Assembly: GCA_902561585.1 (NCBI GenBank) | Contig: CACEQK010000005.1 | Span: 1 to 56,270 of the forward strand | Reading direction: 5' to 3' | DNA from: an uncultured Pelagibacteraceae bacterium | Lineage (GTDB): Bacteria; Pseudomonadota; Alphaproteobacteria; Pelagibacterales; Pelagibacteraceae | DNA length: 56,270 bases | Part shown: positions 11,109 to 18,822 of the stretch, piece by piece | How positions within the stretch are numbered: the first letter of the stretch is position 1 | Layout: each line of letters opens with the position of its first letter | Program-made: the position numbers and the translations under genes | Notes under the pieces: model-generated | Database searches by the model: none | The model's input: only the letters and a program-made list of their open reading frames with translations | Told to the model about the DNA's origin: nothing

Positions 11109-11706
11109 GATTTTCCCCGTTTGTATTTAATTTTTTTTCTGGTGCTGTATTTTTTCTTCCTCTATATGACCCAGGTTTGAGGGGTTTGCCTTTAATTAAA
11201 GACTCTAAAATTTCTTTTGTACTTTTCTCATCTAGATCTTCATAATAATCATCATTGATTTGAACCATTGGCGCACTGACACAAGCTCCCAGACACTCTA
11301 CTTCCATCCAAGAACAATTTCCTTGTTTAGAAATTTCATTTTCATGTGGTGAAATTTTCTCTTTACATAATTTTACTATTTTATCTGCCCCTCTGATCAA
11401 ACAAGGTGTTGTAGTGCAAACTTGAATAAAATGTTTTCCTACTGGTGCTAGATTGTACATAGTGTAGAAAGTGGCAACTTCATAAACTGATATATACGGA
11501 ATGGATAAATAGTTAGCTATATATTTCATTGCAGCTAATGGTATCCAATTATCATTTTGTCTTTGAGCTAAATAAAGCAATGGCATCACTGCACTTTTTT
11601 TATTTTTTTTAGGATACTTTTTTAAAATCTCATCAATTTTTTTTAAATTTTCACTATTAAATTTAAATTCTTTTGGTTGATCTTCGTGAATTTTTTTTAA
11701 ACTCAT
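11101..11706 (-). CDS. nuoE: NADH-quinone oxidoreductase subunit E
   Basis: 24-kDa thioredoxin-like 2Fe-2S subunit (cluster N1a) of complex I, 201 residues. Cluster ligands are seen in [11 protein letters not shown] and, about 40 residues later, [10 protein letters not shown]. The upstream helical part ([17 protein letters not shown]) is typical. The C-terminal about 25 residues ([18 protein letters not shown]) are basic and poorly conserved. ATG overlaps the nuoD stop by 4 bp (ATGA). Confidence 0.96.
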   Translation of the reverse strand: MSLKKIHEDQPKEFKFNSENLKKIDEILKKYPKKNKKSAVMPLLYLAQRQNDNWIPLAAMKYIANYLSIPYISVYEVATFYTMYNLAPVGKHFIQVCTTTPCLIRGADKIVKLCKEKISPHENEISKQGNCSWMEVECLGACVSAPMVQINDDYYEDLDEKSTKEILESLIKGKPLKPGSYRGRKNTAPEKKLNTNGENHA

Positions 11707-12878
11707 CGGTCTACCTCTCCAAAAACTATATCTAATGAACCAAGAACTGCTGGTACATCTGCCAACATATGTCCTCTAATTAAGTAATCCATTGCTTGAA
11801 GATGTGAAAAGCCAGGAGCTCTTATTTTACATCTATAAGGTCTATTGCTTCCATCCGATATTAAATACACTCCGAACTCTCCCTTGGGAGCCTCAACAGC
11901 AGTGTATACATCGCCTTTAGGAACTCGATAACCTTCTGTAAACAATTTAAAATGATGAATTAAAGCTTCCATAGACTGTTTGATATCATCTCTATTTGGT
12001 GGAGATATTTTATTATCTATAGATTTTACAGGGCCCTTAGGAAGTTTTTCAATGCACTGCAGTATAATTTTTACACTTTCTCTCATTTCTTCCATTCTAC
12101 AAAGATATCTATCGTAACAATCTCCATTTTTACCCACTGGGATTTTAAAATCTAAATCTTTATAAATTTCGTATGGTTGAGATTTTCTGAGGTCCCAAGG
12201 AACTCCTGACCCTCTTAACATTACTCCAGAAAAGCTATGATCTAGTGCTTCTTTTTTTGATACAATACCAATCTCAACATTTCTCTGTTTAAAAATTCTA
12301 TTATCGGTTAATAAACCTTCTAAATCGTCAATTATTTTTGGAAATGATTTACAAAATTTTTCGATATCCTCAACTAATTTCAAAGGAATATCTTTATGAA
12401 CTCCACCAGTTCTAAAATAGTTGGCGTGTAACCTTGATCCAGAGGCTCTCTCATAAAAAGTCATTAATGTCTCTCTCTCTTCAAAACCCCACAAGGACGG
12501 TGTTAAAGCTCCCACATCCAAAGCTTGTGTTGTCACATTAAGAATATGGCTTAAAATCCTTCCAATTTCACAAAAAATTACTCGTATGTATTTCGCTCTT
12601 ATAGGCACTTCTACATTTAATAGTTTTTCAGCTGCCAAAGCAAAGGCGTGCTCTTGGTTCATTGGAGCTACATAATCCAGCCTATCAAAATAAGGTAATG
12701 CTTGGGTATAAGTTTTTTGCTCTATTAATTTTTCAGTTCCTCTGTGAAGCAAACCTATATGTGGATCTGCTTTTTCTACTACCTCTCCATCTAATTCAAG
12801 AATTAATCTCAATACTCCATGTGCAGCAGGATGTTGTGGACCAAAATTTAAGCTTAATGATTTAGTTTTTTTTGTCAT
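11703..12878 (-). CDS. nuoD: NADH-quinone oxidoreductase subunit D
   Basis: 49-kDa subunit of complex I, related to NiFe-hydrogenase large subunits; with NuoB and NuoH it forms the quinone site. 391 residues. Seen: [16 protein letters not shown] at the N-terminus (quinone-site histidine region), [13 protein letters not shown], the [12 protein letters not shown] segment with the conserved tyrosine, and the C-terminal [12 protein letters not shown]. nuoC and nuoD are separate genes here, not fused as in E. coli; the nuoD start overlaps the nuoC end by 17 bp. Confidence 0.97.
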   Translation of the reverse strand: MTKKTKSLSLNFGPQHPAAHGVLRLILELDGEVVEKADPHIGLLHRGTEKLIEQKTYTQALPYFDRLDYVAPMNQEHAFALAAEKLLNVEVPIRAKYIRVIFCEIGRILSHILNVTTQALDVGALTPSLWGFEERETLMTFYERASGSRLHANYFRTGGVHKDIPLKLVEDIEKFCKSFPKIIDDLEGLLTDNRIFKQRNVEIGIVSKKEALDHSFSGVMLRGSGVPWDLRKSQPYEIYKDLDFKIPVGKNGDCYDRYLCRMEEMRESVKIILQCIEKLPKGPVKSIDNKISPPNRDDIKQSMEALIHHFKLFTEGYRVPKGDVYTAVEAPKGEFGVYLISDGSNRPYRCKIRAPGFSHLQAMDYLIRGHMLADVPAVLGSLDIVFGEVDR

Positions 12879-13482
12879 CTTTATTAATATTGTTATTTTT
12901 TATTTCTTTAATATAACTTGTTCCTTCCCAAGGACTTTCAAAATCAAAATTTCTATAATTTTGCTCAAGTTTTACAGGCTCATAAATAACTTTTTTTTCC
13001 TTCTCGCTATATCGCACTTCATTAAAACCAGTTAATGGGAAATCTTTTCTTAATGGATGTCCTTTAAAACCGTAGTCTGTTAATATCCTTCTTAAATCAG
13101 GATGATTTTTAAATTTAACTCCATACATATCAAACACTTCTCTTTCCATCCAATTAGCAGATGGAAAAATTTTTGTTAAAGAAACAATTGTTTGATTGAT
13201 TTGAAATTTAATTAAAACTTTTATTCTTAGGTTGTATTCATGGGACAAAAATAAATAAATAATTTCAAATCTCTTTTCATTTTCTGGATAATCTACTCCT
13301 ACAATATCTATAAGTTGTCTAAATTTACAATTTTCATTTGATTTTAAAAACTGAACCACATCTAATAATTCGGCTTCATCAGTTTCGATTAAAAGTTCAT
13401 TATTTTTTATAATTGATGATTTTACTTTACTAGATAATTCAGAGTTAATTAATTTTTCAAGATTCTTTAAATAAGATGACAT
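12862..13482 (-). CDS. nuoC: NADH-quinone oxidoreductase subunit C
   Basis: 30-kDa scaffold subunit of the hydrophilic arm of complex I, 206 residues. No cofactor. Recognised by the family signature near the C-terminal half: [24 protein letters not shown] followed by [10 protein letters not shown] (split here as two blocks). The about 20 C-terminal residues are Asn/Lys/Asp-rich. ATG at 13482 follows the nuoB stop by 4 bp. Confidence 0.95.
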   Translation of the reverse strand: MSSYLKNLEKLINSELSSKVKSSIIKNNELLIETDEAELLDVVQFLKSNENCKFRQLIDIVGVDYPENEKRFEIIYLFLSHEYNLRIKVLIKFQINQTIVSLTKIFPSANWMEREVFDMYGVKFKNHPDLRRILTDYGFKGHPLRKDFPLTGFNEVRYSEKEKKVIYEPVKLEQNYRNFDFESPWEGTSYIKEIKNNNINKDDKKN

Positions 13483-13486
13483 TTTA

Positions 13487-14023
13487 TTATCTTTCTATTG
13501 AACCTTCTCGCCTAATTTTTTTTTGCAGTTGTAAAATTCCATATAAAAGAGCTTCGGCAGATGGAGGACAGCCAGGAATATATATGTCAACTGGCACAAT
13601 TTTATCACAGCCTCTAACTACAGAATAGGAATAGTGATAATAGCCTCCACCATTTGCACAGCTTCCCATCGATACTACGTATCTTGGCTCTGGCATCTGG
13701 TCGTAAACTTTTCGTAACGCTGGTGCCATTTTATTTGTTAAGGTGCCAGCTACTATCATCACATCTGATTGCCTTGGTGAAGCTCTCGGTGCCGCACCAA
13801 ATCTCTCAAGATCGTATCTTGGCATAGAAGTTTGCATCATTTCTACCGCGCAACAGGCAAGACCAAACGTCATCCAATGTAATGATCCTGTTCTTGCCCA
13901 ATTAATTAAGTTATCACTTGAAGTGGTAATAAAACCTTTTTCAGCAAAGTCTTTAGCTAAGTCTTTAAACTCATCTGGAATTTTATTTTGACTATCTAAA
14001 GTGGAATTTATTTTTACTCCCAT
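13487..14023 (-). CDS. nuoB: NADH-quinone oxidoreductase subunit B
   Basis: PSST-type subunit carrying cluster N2, the last Fe-S centre before quinone. 178 residues from the chosen start. Seen: tandem cysteines in [11 protein letters not shown], the third in [12 protein letters not shown] and the fourth in [11 protein letters not shown]. An in-frame ATG at 14044 would add seven residues (MEKRSSR), but the ATG at 14023 has a strong AAGGAG at 14031-14036 with 7-nt spacing and gives the usual MGVK-type start, so I prefer it. Either way the start lies inside the end of nuoA (10-bp overlap for the chosen start). Confidence 0.96.
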   Translation of the reverse strand: MGVKINSTLDSQNKIPDEFKDLAKDFAEKGFITTSSDNLINWARTGSLHWMTFGLACCAVEMMQTSMPRYDLERFGAAPRASPRQSDVMIVAGTLTNKMAPALRKVYDQMPEPRYVVSMGSCANGGGYYHYSYSVVRGCDKIVPVDIYIPGCPPSAEALLYGILQLQKKIRREGSIER

Positions 14024-14382
14024 TCTAGAGCTCCTTTTTTCCACTCATAAATAAATCCGATAGTTAAAATTCCTAAAAAAAACATCATCGACCAGAATCC
14101 CAATACGCCTATGCCGCCTAAAGATATTGCCCAAGGAAACAAAAAAGCAATTTCTAAATCAAAAATGATAAAAAGAATTGCTACAAGATAAAACCTCACA
14201 TCAAACTCCATTCTAGAGTCGTCAAAGGCTTCGAACCCACACTCATAAGCAGATAATTTTTCTGGATCAGGGTTAGAGGGTGATGCTATATAATTAGCTA
14301 TAATAAAACCAATGCTTAAAAATAAAGCTATGAATAAAAATATTATTATTGATAAATATTCAGATAGAAAATTATAAATCAT
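14014..14382 (-). CDS. nuoA: NADH-quinone oxidoreductase subunit A
   Basis: Small membrane subunit of complex I (ND3 homologue), 122 residues with three hydrophobic helices. Seen: the loop between helices 1 and 2 with [17 protein letters not shown] containing the conserved cysteine near the quinone site, and the [21 protein letters not shown] helix pair. First structural gene of the nuo operon; start ATG 14382 lacks an obvious SD and is preceded by a 166-bp spacer from tRNA-Asp. Confidence 0.96.
   Translation of the reverse strand: MIYNFLSEYLSIIIFLFIALFLSIGFIIANYIASPSNPDPEKLSAYECGFEAFDDSRMEFDVRFYLVAILFIIFDLEIAFLFPWAISLGGIGVLGFWSMMFFLGILTIGFIYEWKKGALEWE
14031..14036 (-). promoter_or_regulatory. 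Shine-Dalgarno deciding the nuoB start
   Basis: AAGGAG on the minus strand, inside the 3' end of nuoA, 7 nt before ATG 14023. It supports the shorter nuoB start and reinitiation or direct loading within the nuoA coding region. Many other genes in this window have no comparable SD. Confidence 0.7.
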
Positions 14383-14402
14383 GTTTTGTTTATTAACACC
14401 TA

Positions 14403-14423
14403 CCTCAATACCGTAGTTTGAGG
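14403..14423 (-). promoter_or_regulatory. Inverted repeat in the nuoA leader
   Basis: Perfect 6-bp arms CCTCAA and TTGAGG around a 9-nt loop, 21-41 bp upstream of the nuoA ATG. In nuo mRNA this could form a small hairpin just before the start codon. The rest of the 14383-14548 spacer holds no reading frame; it also contains loose inverted repeats (TTTTCA/TGAAAA at about 14517-14538 and GTTGAT/ATCAAC outside it) and must contain the nuo promoter unless transcription reads through from the tRNAs. Function is a guess. Confidence 0.35.
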
Positions 14424-14548
14424 ATTCTTATATTAATATTGATTATTTATAACATTTATCTCTAAAAGGTACAGGACAGAAGGAAGCATTTTTGTTGATC
14501 AATTAATGTTAGTTTTCAATTATCTAGGTGAAAATCATTATCAACTAG

Positions 14549-14626
14549 TGGCGGGAGTGACGGGACTCGAACCCGCGACCTCCTGCGTGACAGGCAGGCG
14601 CTCTAACCAAGCTGAGCTACACCCCC
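14549..14626 (-). tRNA. tRNA-Asp (GTC)
   Basis: 78 nt with encoded CCA. Acceptor GGGGGTG pairs with CACTCCC (one G-U); anticodon stem CCTGC/GCAGG encloses CTGTCAC, giving anticodon GTC; T arm GCGGG-TTCGAGT-CCCGT is intact. Lies 17 nt downstream of tRNA-Val on the same strand and 166 bp upstream of nuoA. Confidence 0.97.
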
Positions 14627-14643
14627 ACAAGTTTAGAATTTAA

Positions 14644-14719
14644 TGGTGGGCGGTAAAGGACTCGAACCTATGACCCTCTCGGTGTAAACGAGATGCTCTA
14701 CCAACTGAGCTAACCGCCC
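14644..14719 (-). tRNA. tRNA-Val (TAC)
   Basis: 76 nt with encoded CCA. Acceptor GGGCGGT pairs fully with ACCGCCC; anticodon stem TCTCG/CGAGA encloses TTTACAC, giving anticodon TAC. The T stem ATAGG/CCTTT contains one T-T mismatch at its second pair, unusual but not disabling by itself. Likely co-transcribed with tRNA-Asp. Confidence 0.96.
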
Positions 14720-14774
14720 TATTAAATAAAATCGAGATATACATTAAAAAATTTGTAAAGTAAAAAAGTATTTA

Positions 14775-14807
14775 AATACTGATGTAATTTCGTTAAATAT
14801 CAGTATT
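14775..14807. repeat. 9-bp inverted repeat upstream of the zinc-ribbon gene
   Basis: Perfect arms AATACTGAT (14775-14783) and ATCAGTATT (14799-14807) separated by 15 bp. It ends 11 bp before the ATG at 14819 and lies 56 bp upstream of the tRNA-Val 5' end on the other strand, so it sits in a divergent promoter region. No U tract follows on either strand, so an operator or leader hairpin is more likely than a terminator. Confidence 0.4.
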
Positions 14808-14818
14808 ATCATAAACTT

Positions 14819-15340
14819 ATGATTATAACTTGTAATTGTGGTCTAAAGAAATTTTCTCTACCGGATAATTCTATACCAACAACTGGACGAATGGTTCAGT
14901 GTGGTTCTTGTGGACTGAAATGGAAACAATTTCCTGTAAATGAAATTAATAATACTGGGCCAATTGATAACATCAAAAAGATAGCTTCAAATCCTAATCA
15001 AATTAAGTCAAAAAGGCAAAAGGCACAAAAAGTAAAAAAAACTTCTGTTAGAAAACCTAGAGAGATAAATTTATATTCTCCAGAATATCTAGCCAAAAAA
15101 CATGGTATCAAACTAAGTGAGGATGTTAAGCCAGTTTCATCTAAAACCAAAGTCTCCTTTGGATTCTATAATTCTTTATTGTTGTTATTAATTATAATTA
15201 TAATTTTATCTAGAGGATTATATTTTTTTCAAGACTTTGTAGTGCAAAAATTTCCTTTTACAGAATTTTATATAGACTATTTTTTTGAAAGTATAAGAAA
15301 TATGTTTGAAATTTGGAAAAACCTAATTTCTAGTTATTAA
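14819..15340 (+). CDS. Zinc-ribbon (MJ0042-type) single-pass membrane protein, function unknown
   Basis: 173 residues. N-terminal zinc-ribbon resembling the MJ0042 family: cysteines C5, C7 and C28, C31 with GRMVQCGSCGLKW. The first pair is C-X-C rather than the canonical C-X2-C, as if one residue were lost. A basic, low-complexity middle (KSKRQKAQKVKKTSVRKPRE) leads to one hydrophobic segment at about residues 117-137, after which a short tail ends at the stop. Such proteins occur across alphaproteobacteria with no settled role. Its 3' end overlaps the convergent epimerase/methyltransferase gene by 11 bp. Confidence 0.75.
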   Translation: MIITCNCGLKKFSLPDNSIPTTGRMVQCGSCGLKWKQFPVNEINNTGPIDNIKKIASNPNQIKSKRQKAQKVKKTSVRKPREINLYSPEYLAKKHGIKLSEDVKPVSSKTKVSFGFYNSLLLLLIIIIILSRGLYFFQDFVVQKFPFTEFYIDYFFESIRNMFEIWKNLISSY

Positions 15341-17882
15341 TCTCTAATTCTTTAATACTCACAAAATTGTCAGATAAATTTTCATTATTTTTCTTAATGT
15401 CATCATAAAAGTTCCACGCCAAGACTAAAAGAATATTTTTTTTATCTTTAATAAATGATTTATTTTTAATTGGAATTTTTACTCCTGGTATAAATTTATT
15501 ATGTTTCAGTTTATTATCTTCAACAATAAAATCTATTTCATTAGATATTCCAAAAAAATTTAATGCAGTAGTAGCCTTTGCTGGAGCTCCATAACCTATT
15601 ATGATTTTATCTTTACCTTTAAGACTTTTAAGGTTCTTCAAAACATTCTCTTTAATTTTATATATTTTTTCAGCAAATGTTTGATAAGTCTTAAAATTTT
15701 TGATACCAAAAACTTCTTCCTCTTTAAGCATTTTTTTAACACTTTGTTCAATTTTCACTTTTTTATCTTTTTTTATATAAATTCTTATTGAGCCACCATG
15801 AGTATTAATCTTTTCTGACCTAAAAATTTTAGCGTCAAATTGATTAAAAAAATAAACCAAAGATGTTAATGACCAGTAATTATAATGTTCATGATAAATG
15901 TTATCAAAAGTTAAATCCTTAAGTGTATTCATTAAGTATTGAACTTCAATAATTATGGTTCCTTTTTTACTTAATAGACTTAACATGCATTCTGACATTT
16001 CTTTCAGTTTATCTGAATGAGCAAAAACATTTGAAGCTAATATTAAGTCTGCGTTTTTTTTTAACTTTTTAATATTTTTTTTTTCTAAAAAACCATTAAA
16101 AGTTTTAATTTTATTTCTATTAGCAAGTTTTGCTAAATTTTTAGCCGGTTCAATTCCAAGAATATTCTTAAAACCCAAATCTAAAAATGGTTTTAAAGCA
16201 ACACCATCATTACTTCCAATATCTATAATGAGCGATTTTTTTTTATTTAATCTGAATTCCTTAGAATATTTTTTTGCTGCCTCAATAAAATGGTCTCTGA
16301 ACACTCTAGAAGTTGATGATGTGTACAGATAATTAGAAAACATTTTTTTTGGATCGACCGCAACTGATAATTGACAGTTATGACATTTTTCACAATAGTT
16401 AACTTCTAATGGGTAAAGATCACATTTTTCATCTTTCTTGTTAATTAAATTATTTGCTAATGGTTGATACCCTAAAGATATAACTCTTTTAAGATTTGTG
16501 TTTCCACATGATCTACATTCAAATTTATAACACTTTAATAATAAATTTTTCTCTTTTTCATCCACAAATACATGCTTAATAGTATGTGTTATTCCATAAT
16601 TTTCTTGATCTCTTTCCCCTCTTACAAGATTTAAAAAAGTAGTATCTTTTGTGAAAACCATAGTATGAGCAACATTAGGTTTTATAATTGATAATTGTCC
16701 TGCATTAACAACTTGAGTTATTTTTGGAGAGTTTTGATTTAAAATATCTTGATATACCTCAATTATCTGACCTTTGGTAAATAAACATTTTTGTTCTTGT
16801 TGAGGATGATAATGATTGGCTCTGATAGTACCTTTTTTAGAGTTTATCATTCCTATTAAATTAACTGGTTCTGTTAATTCATGGTTACTTATTACTCCTC
16901 GATCATCTTTATATAAGTTTTCTCCATTTTTTACGTATTCTAAATCTTTTATAAATTTTTGCTTTGACCATTTTTGTATCATTTCTTTTATATTTTGATC
17001 TAAATTATAAAGAAACTCAAAACCAGTCTTCAGTAATTTTTTGTTTGATAGTGAAAAACCTAAGTTTGGAACTTCGTCGTTTGTTTCTTTTAAAACTACT
17101 CTTGAATTATGTTTTTTACAAATTTCAGCAACATCTTTTACTGAAAGCGTATCTTTTGTTAAATTAAATGTTTCAAAACTTATATTTTTTTTTTCTTCCA
17201 TGAATTTAAAACATCTTGCCACATCAATTAATGGAACAAGACTTTTAATTTGGCGGCCTCCAGTAAACAGTTTTATAGTACCGTTTTGAGATGCTATTTT
17301 TGAAAATAAATTCGGCATTATATCCATTCTCGTAGAGTCTGTTGAATAACCATAGACTGAACCTAATCTTAAAATTATATAATTTTTTCCAGATTTTTTT
17401 AGTTGATCTTCATTAATTGCTTTTGAACTAGAGTAAGATAAAATTGGTTTATAAGGTTCATTTTCTTTTATATCTTTTTTAACTTGATCAATTCCTTCAT
17501 AAATAACATGTGTAGATGGAAAAATTATTTTACACTTATCATTTATTACATCTAAAATATTTTGTGTACCTTTTTCTCCCACTTCCTTGATTTTTTCATC
17601 TTGTGAGTTATTAGACTCACTCCTAGTCCTAGGAACATCAGTTATTCCTGCTAAATGGTGAACCACATCTGCATCGCTGCAGTGCTTTTTTATTAGGTTT
17701 TTTTCTAAAATGTCTCCTTGAATAAATTGCATATTCCAATTTCTAATTTGGTTTACACGTTCTGATATAAATCTATTGTCAATTATAACAATATTATGAT
17801 GCCAGCTTACTCCAGAATACAATTTACAAAGCTCTGTTCCTATGTAACCAAGCCCCCCAGTGATGACGATTTTTTTTTTCAT
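15330..17882 (-). CDS. SDR sugar epimerase/dehydratase - cupin - C-methyltransferase fusion
   Basis: One uninterrupted 850-residue frame with three modules. (1) Residues 1-about 310: extended SDR fold, NAD(P) motif GGLGYIG at 9-15 and catalytic Tyr150/Lys154 in YSSSK. (2) About 315-440: cupin-like domain with HYHPQQEQ at 357-364, resembling the C-terminal cupin of CapF/WbjC-type reductases or WxcM-like enzymes. (3) About 453-850: NDP-sugar C-methyltransferase with zinc-binding cysteines C456, C459, C497, C500, SAM motif IDIGSNDG (553-560), the His pair in IYHEHYNYWSLTSL (about 664-666), and the C-terminal GYGAPAKATT block. Known families: each module acts on nucleotide sugars; module 3 resembles TcaB9-type C-3 methyltransferases. 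Inferred product: a branched deoxy-sugar nucleotide for a surface glycan. Substrate unknown. Neighbour on the other side is a GT17-type transferase. Confidence 0.85.
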   Translation of the reverse strand: MKKKIVITGGLGYIGTELCKLYSGVSWHHNIVIIDNRFISERVNQIRNWNMQFIQGDILEKNLIKKHCSDADVVHHLAGITDVPRTRSESNNSQDEKIKEVGEKGTQNILDVINDKCKIIFPSTHVIYEGIDQVKKDIKENEPYKPILSYSSSKAINEDQLKKSGKNYIILRLGSVYGYSTDSTRMDIMPNLFSKIASQNGTIKLFTGGRQIKSLVPLIDVARCFKFMEEKKNISFETFNLTKDTLSVKDVAEICKKHNSRVVLKETNDEVPNLGFSLSNKKLLKTGFEFLYNLDQNIKEMIQKWSKQKFIKDLEYVKNGENLYKDDRGVISNHELTEPVNLIGMINSKKGTIRANHYHPQQEQKCLFTKGQIIEVYQDILNQNSPKITQVVNAGQLSIIKPNVAHTMVFTKDTTFLNLVRGERDQENYGITHTIKHVFVDEKEKNLLLKCYKFECRSCGNTNLKRVISLGYQPLANNLINKKDEKCDLYPLEVNYCEKCHNCQLSVAVDPKKMFSNYLYTSSTSRVFRDHFIEAAKKYSKEFRLNKKKSLIIDIGSNDGVALKPFLDLGFKNILGIEPAKNLAKLANRNKIKTFNGFLEKKNIKKLKKNADLILASNVFAHSDKLKEMSECMLSLLSKKGTIIIEVQYLMNTLKDLTFDNIYHEHYNYWSLTSLVYFFNQFDAKIFRSEKINTHGGSIRIYIKKDKKVKIEQSVKKMLKEEEVFGIKNFKTYQTFAEKIYKIKENVLKNLKSLKGKDKIIIGYGAPAKATTALNFFGISNEIDFIVEDNKLKHNKFIPGVKIPIKNKSFIKDKKNILLVLAWNFYDDIKKNNENLSDNFVSIKELEINN

Positions 17883-17934
17883 GTAATCTTAATTAATATT
17901 TACTTATATTATTTTTTATTATAACTCAATTATC

Positions 17935-18816
17935 ATGAATATTTATGATTGCTTCATGTACTTTGATGAAGATTTATTGCTAGATCTAAGGCTTAATATA
18001 ATGAAAGATTATGTAAAAAAGTTTGTAATAACGGAGTCTACGTTCTTACATAGTGGAAGAAAGAAAAAACTTAATTTTGATTATAAGAATTTTAAAAAAT
18101 TTAAAGATAAGATTATTTATATTGTAGTAGATAAACCTCCTAATGGTATTGAGAATATTAATTTGCAAGATAGTATATTGATTAAAAACAAAAAGATTTT
18201 GGATAATTCTCTTAAGAGAGAAAACAATCAAAGAAATAGATTAATTGATGGTTTAAGATATGCAGAAGATGACGATATAATTTTATCGAGTGACTTGGAT
18301 GAAATTCCCAATTTAAGTGAGTTTAAGTTTAAAAATAAGATTACATTATTTCAGCAAAAAGTTTTTTATTATAAATTTAATCTTATGCAGCCAAATTTTA
18401 AATGGATGGGCACTAGAGCTTGTAAAAAGAAACAATTAAAAGAATTCCAATGGCTAAGAAATATAAAATCAAAATCTTATCCTTTTTGGAGAATTGATAC
18501 TTTATTTTCAAAAAAAAGATATATGAATATAGACATAGTTAAAAATGGTGGCTGGCACTTTACTTCAATTAAAAATCCTAAAGAAATTTATTATAAACTA
18601 TCTAATTTTATGCATCACCTAGAGTTTGAATACAGCGGTCTTTCCGTTCATGATATGGAAAAAATGGTTAAAGAAAAGAAAATTTTATATGATCATGATG
18701 CTAAACAAGAAGATAAAAAATATACCGGTCGACAAAATTTAGTTCAAATAGACAACTCTATTTTGCCAAATTATATTAAAGAAAACCCTGAAAAATATAA
18801 AAAGTGGTTAGACTAG
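17935..18816 (+). CDS. Glycosyltransferase family 17-like protein
   Basis: 293 residues. The start IYDCFMYFDEDLLLDLRLN, followed by VKKFVITESTFLHSGRKK, is the hallmark of GT17 (MGAT3-like beta-1,4-N-acetylglucosaminyltransferase family, which has many bacterial members). A DxD-type metal/nucleotide-sugar motif is seen at SSDLDEIPN (D120, D122), and GGWHFTSI with a downstream FMHHLEFE fits the conserved C-terminal part. No signal peptide or membrane helix, so probably cytoplasmic. Divergent from the sugar-modifying fusion gene (52 bp apart), suggesting both belong to one glycan pathway. Acceptor and donor unknown. Confidence 0.8.
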   Translation: MNIYDCFMYFDEDLLLDLRLNIMKDYVKKFVITESTFLHSGRKKKLNFDYKNFKKFKDKIIYIVVDKPPNGIENINLQDSILIKNKKILDNSLKRENNQRNRLIDGLRYAEDDDIILSSDLDEIPNLSEFKFKNKITLFQQKVFYYKFNLMQPNFKWMGTRACKKKQLKEFQWLRNIKSKSYPFWRIDTLFSKKRYMNIDIVKNGGWHFTSIKNPKEIYYKLSNFMHHLEFEYSGLSVHDMEKMVKEKKILYDHDAKQEDKKYTGRQNLVQIDNSILPNYIKENPEKYKKWLD

Positions 18817-18822
18817 TTTATT

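Noticed and set aside
14549-18816. Integrated mobile island at the tRNA-Asp/tRNA-Val genes
   Set aside because: No integrase, transposase, tRNA fragment repeat or att-like direct repeat was seen; only the gene content hints at variability.
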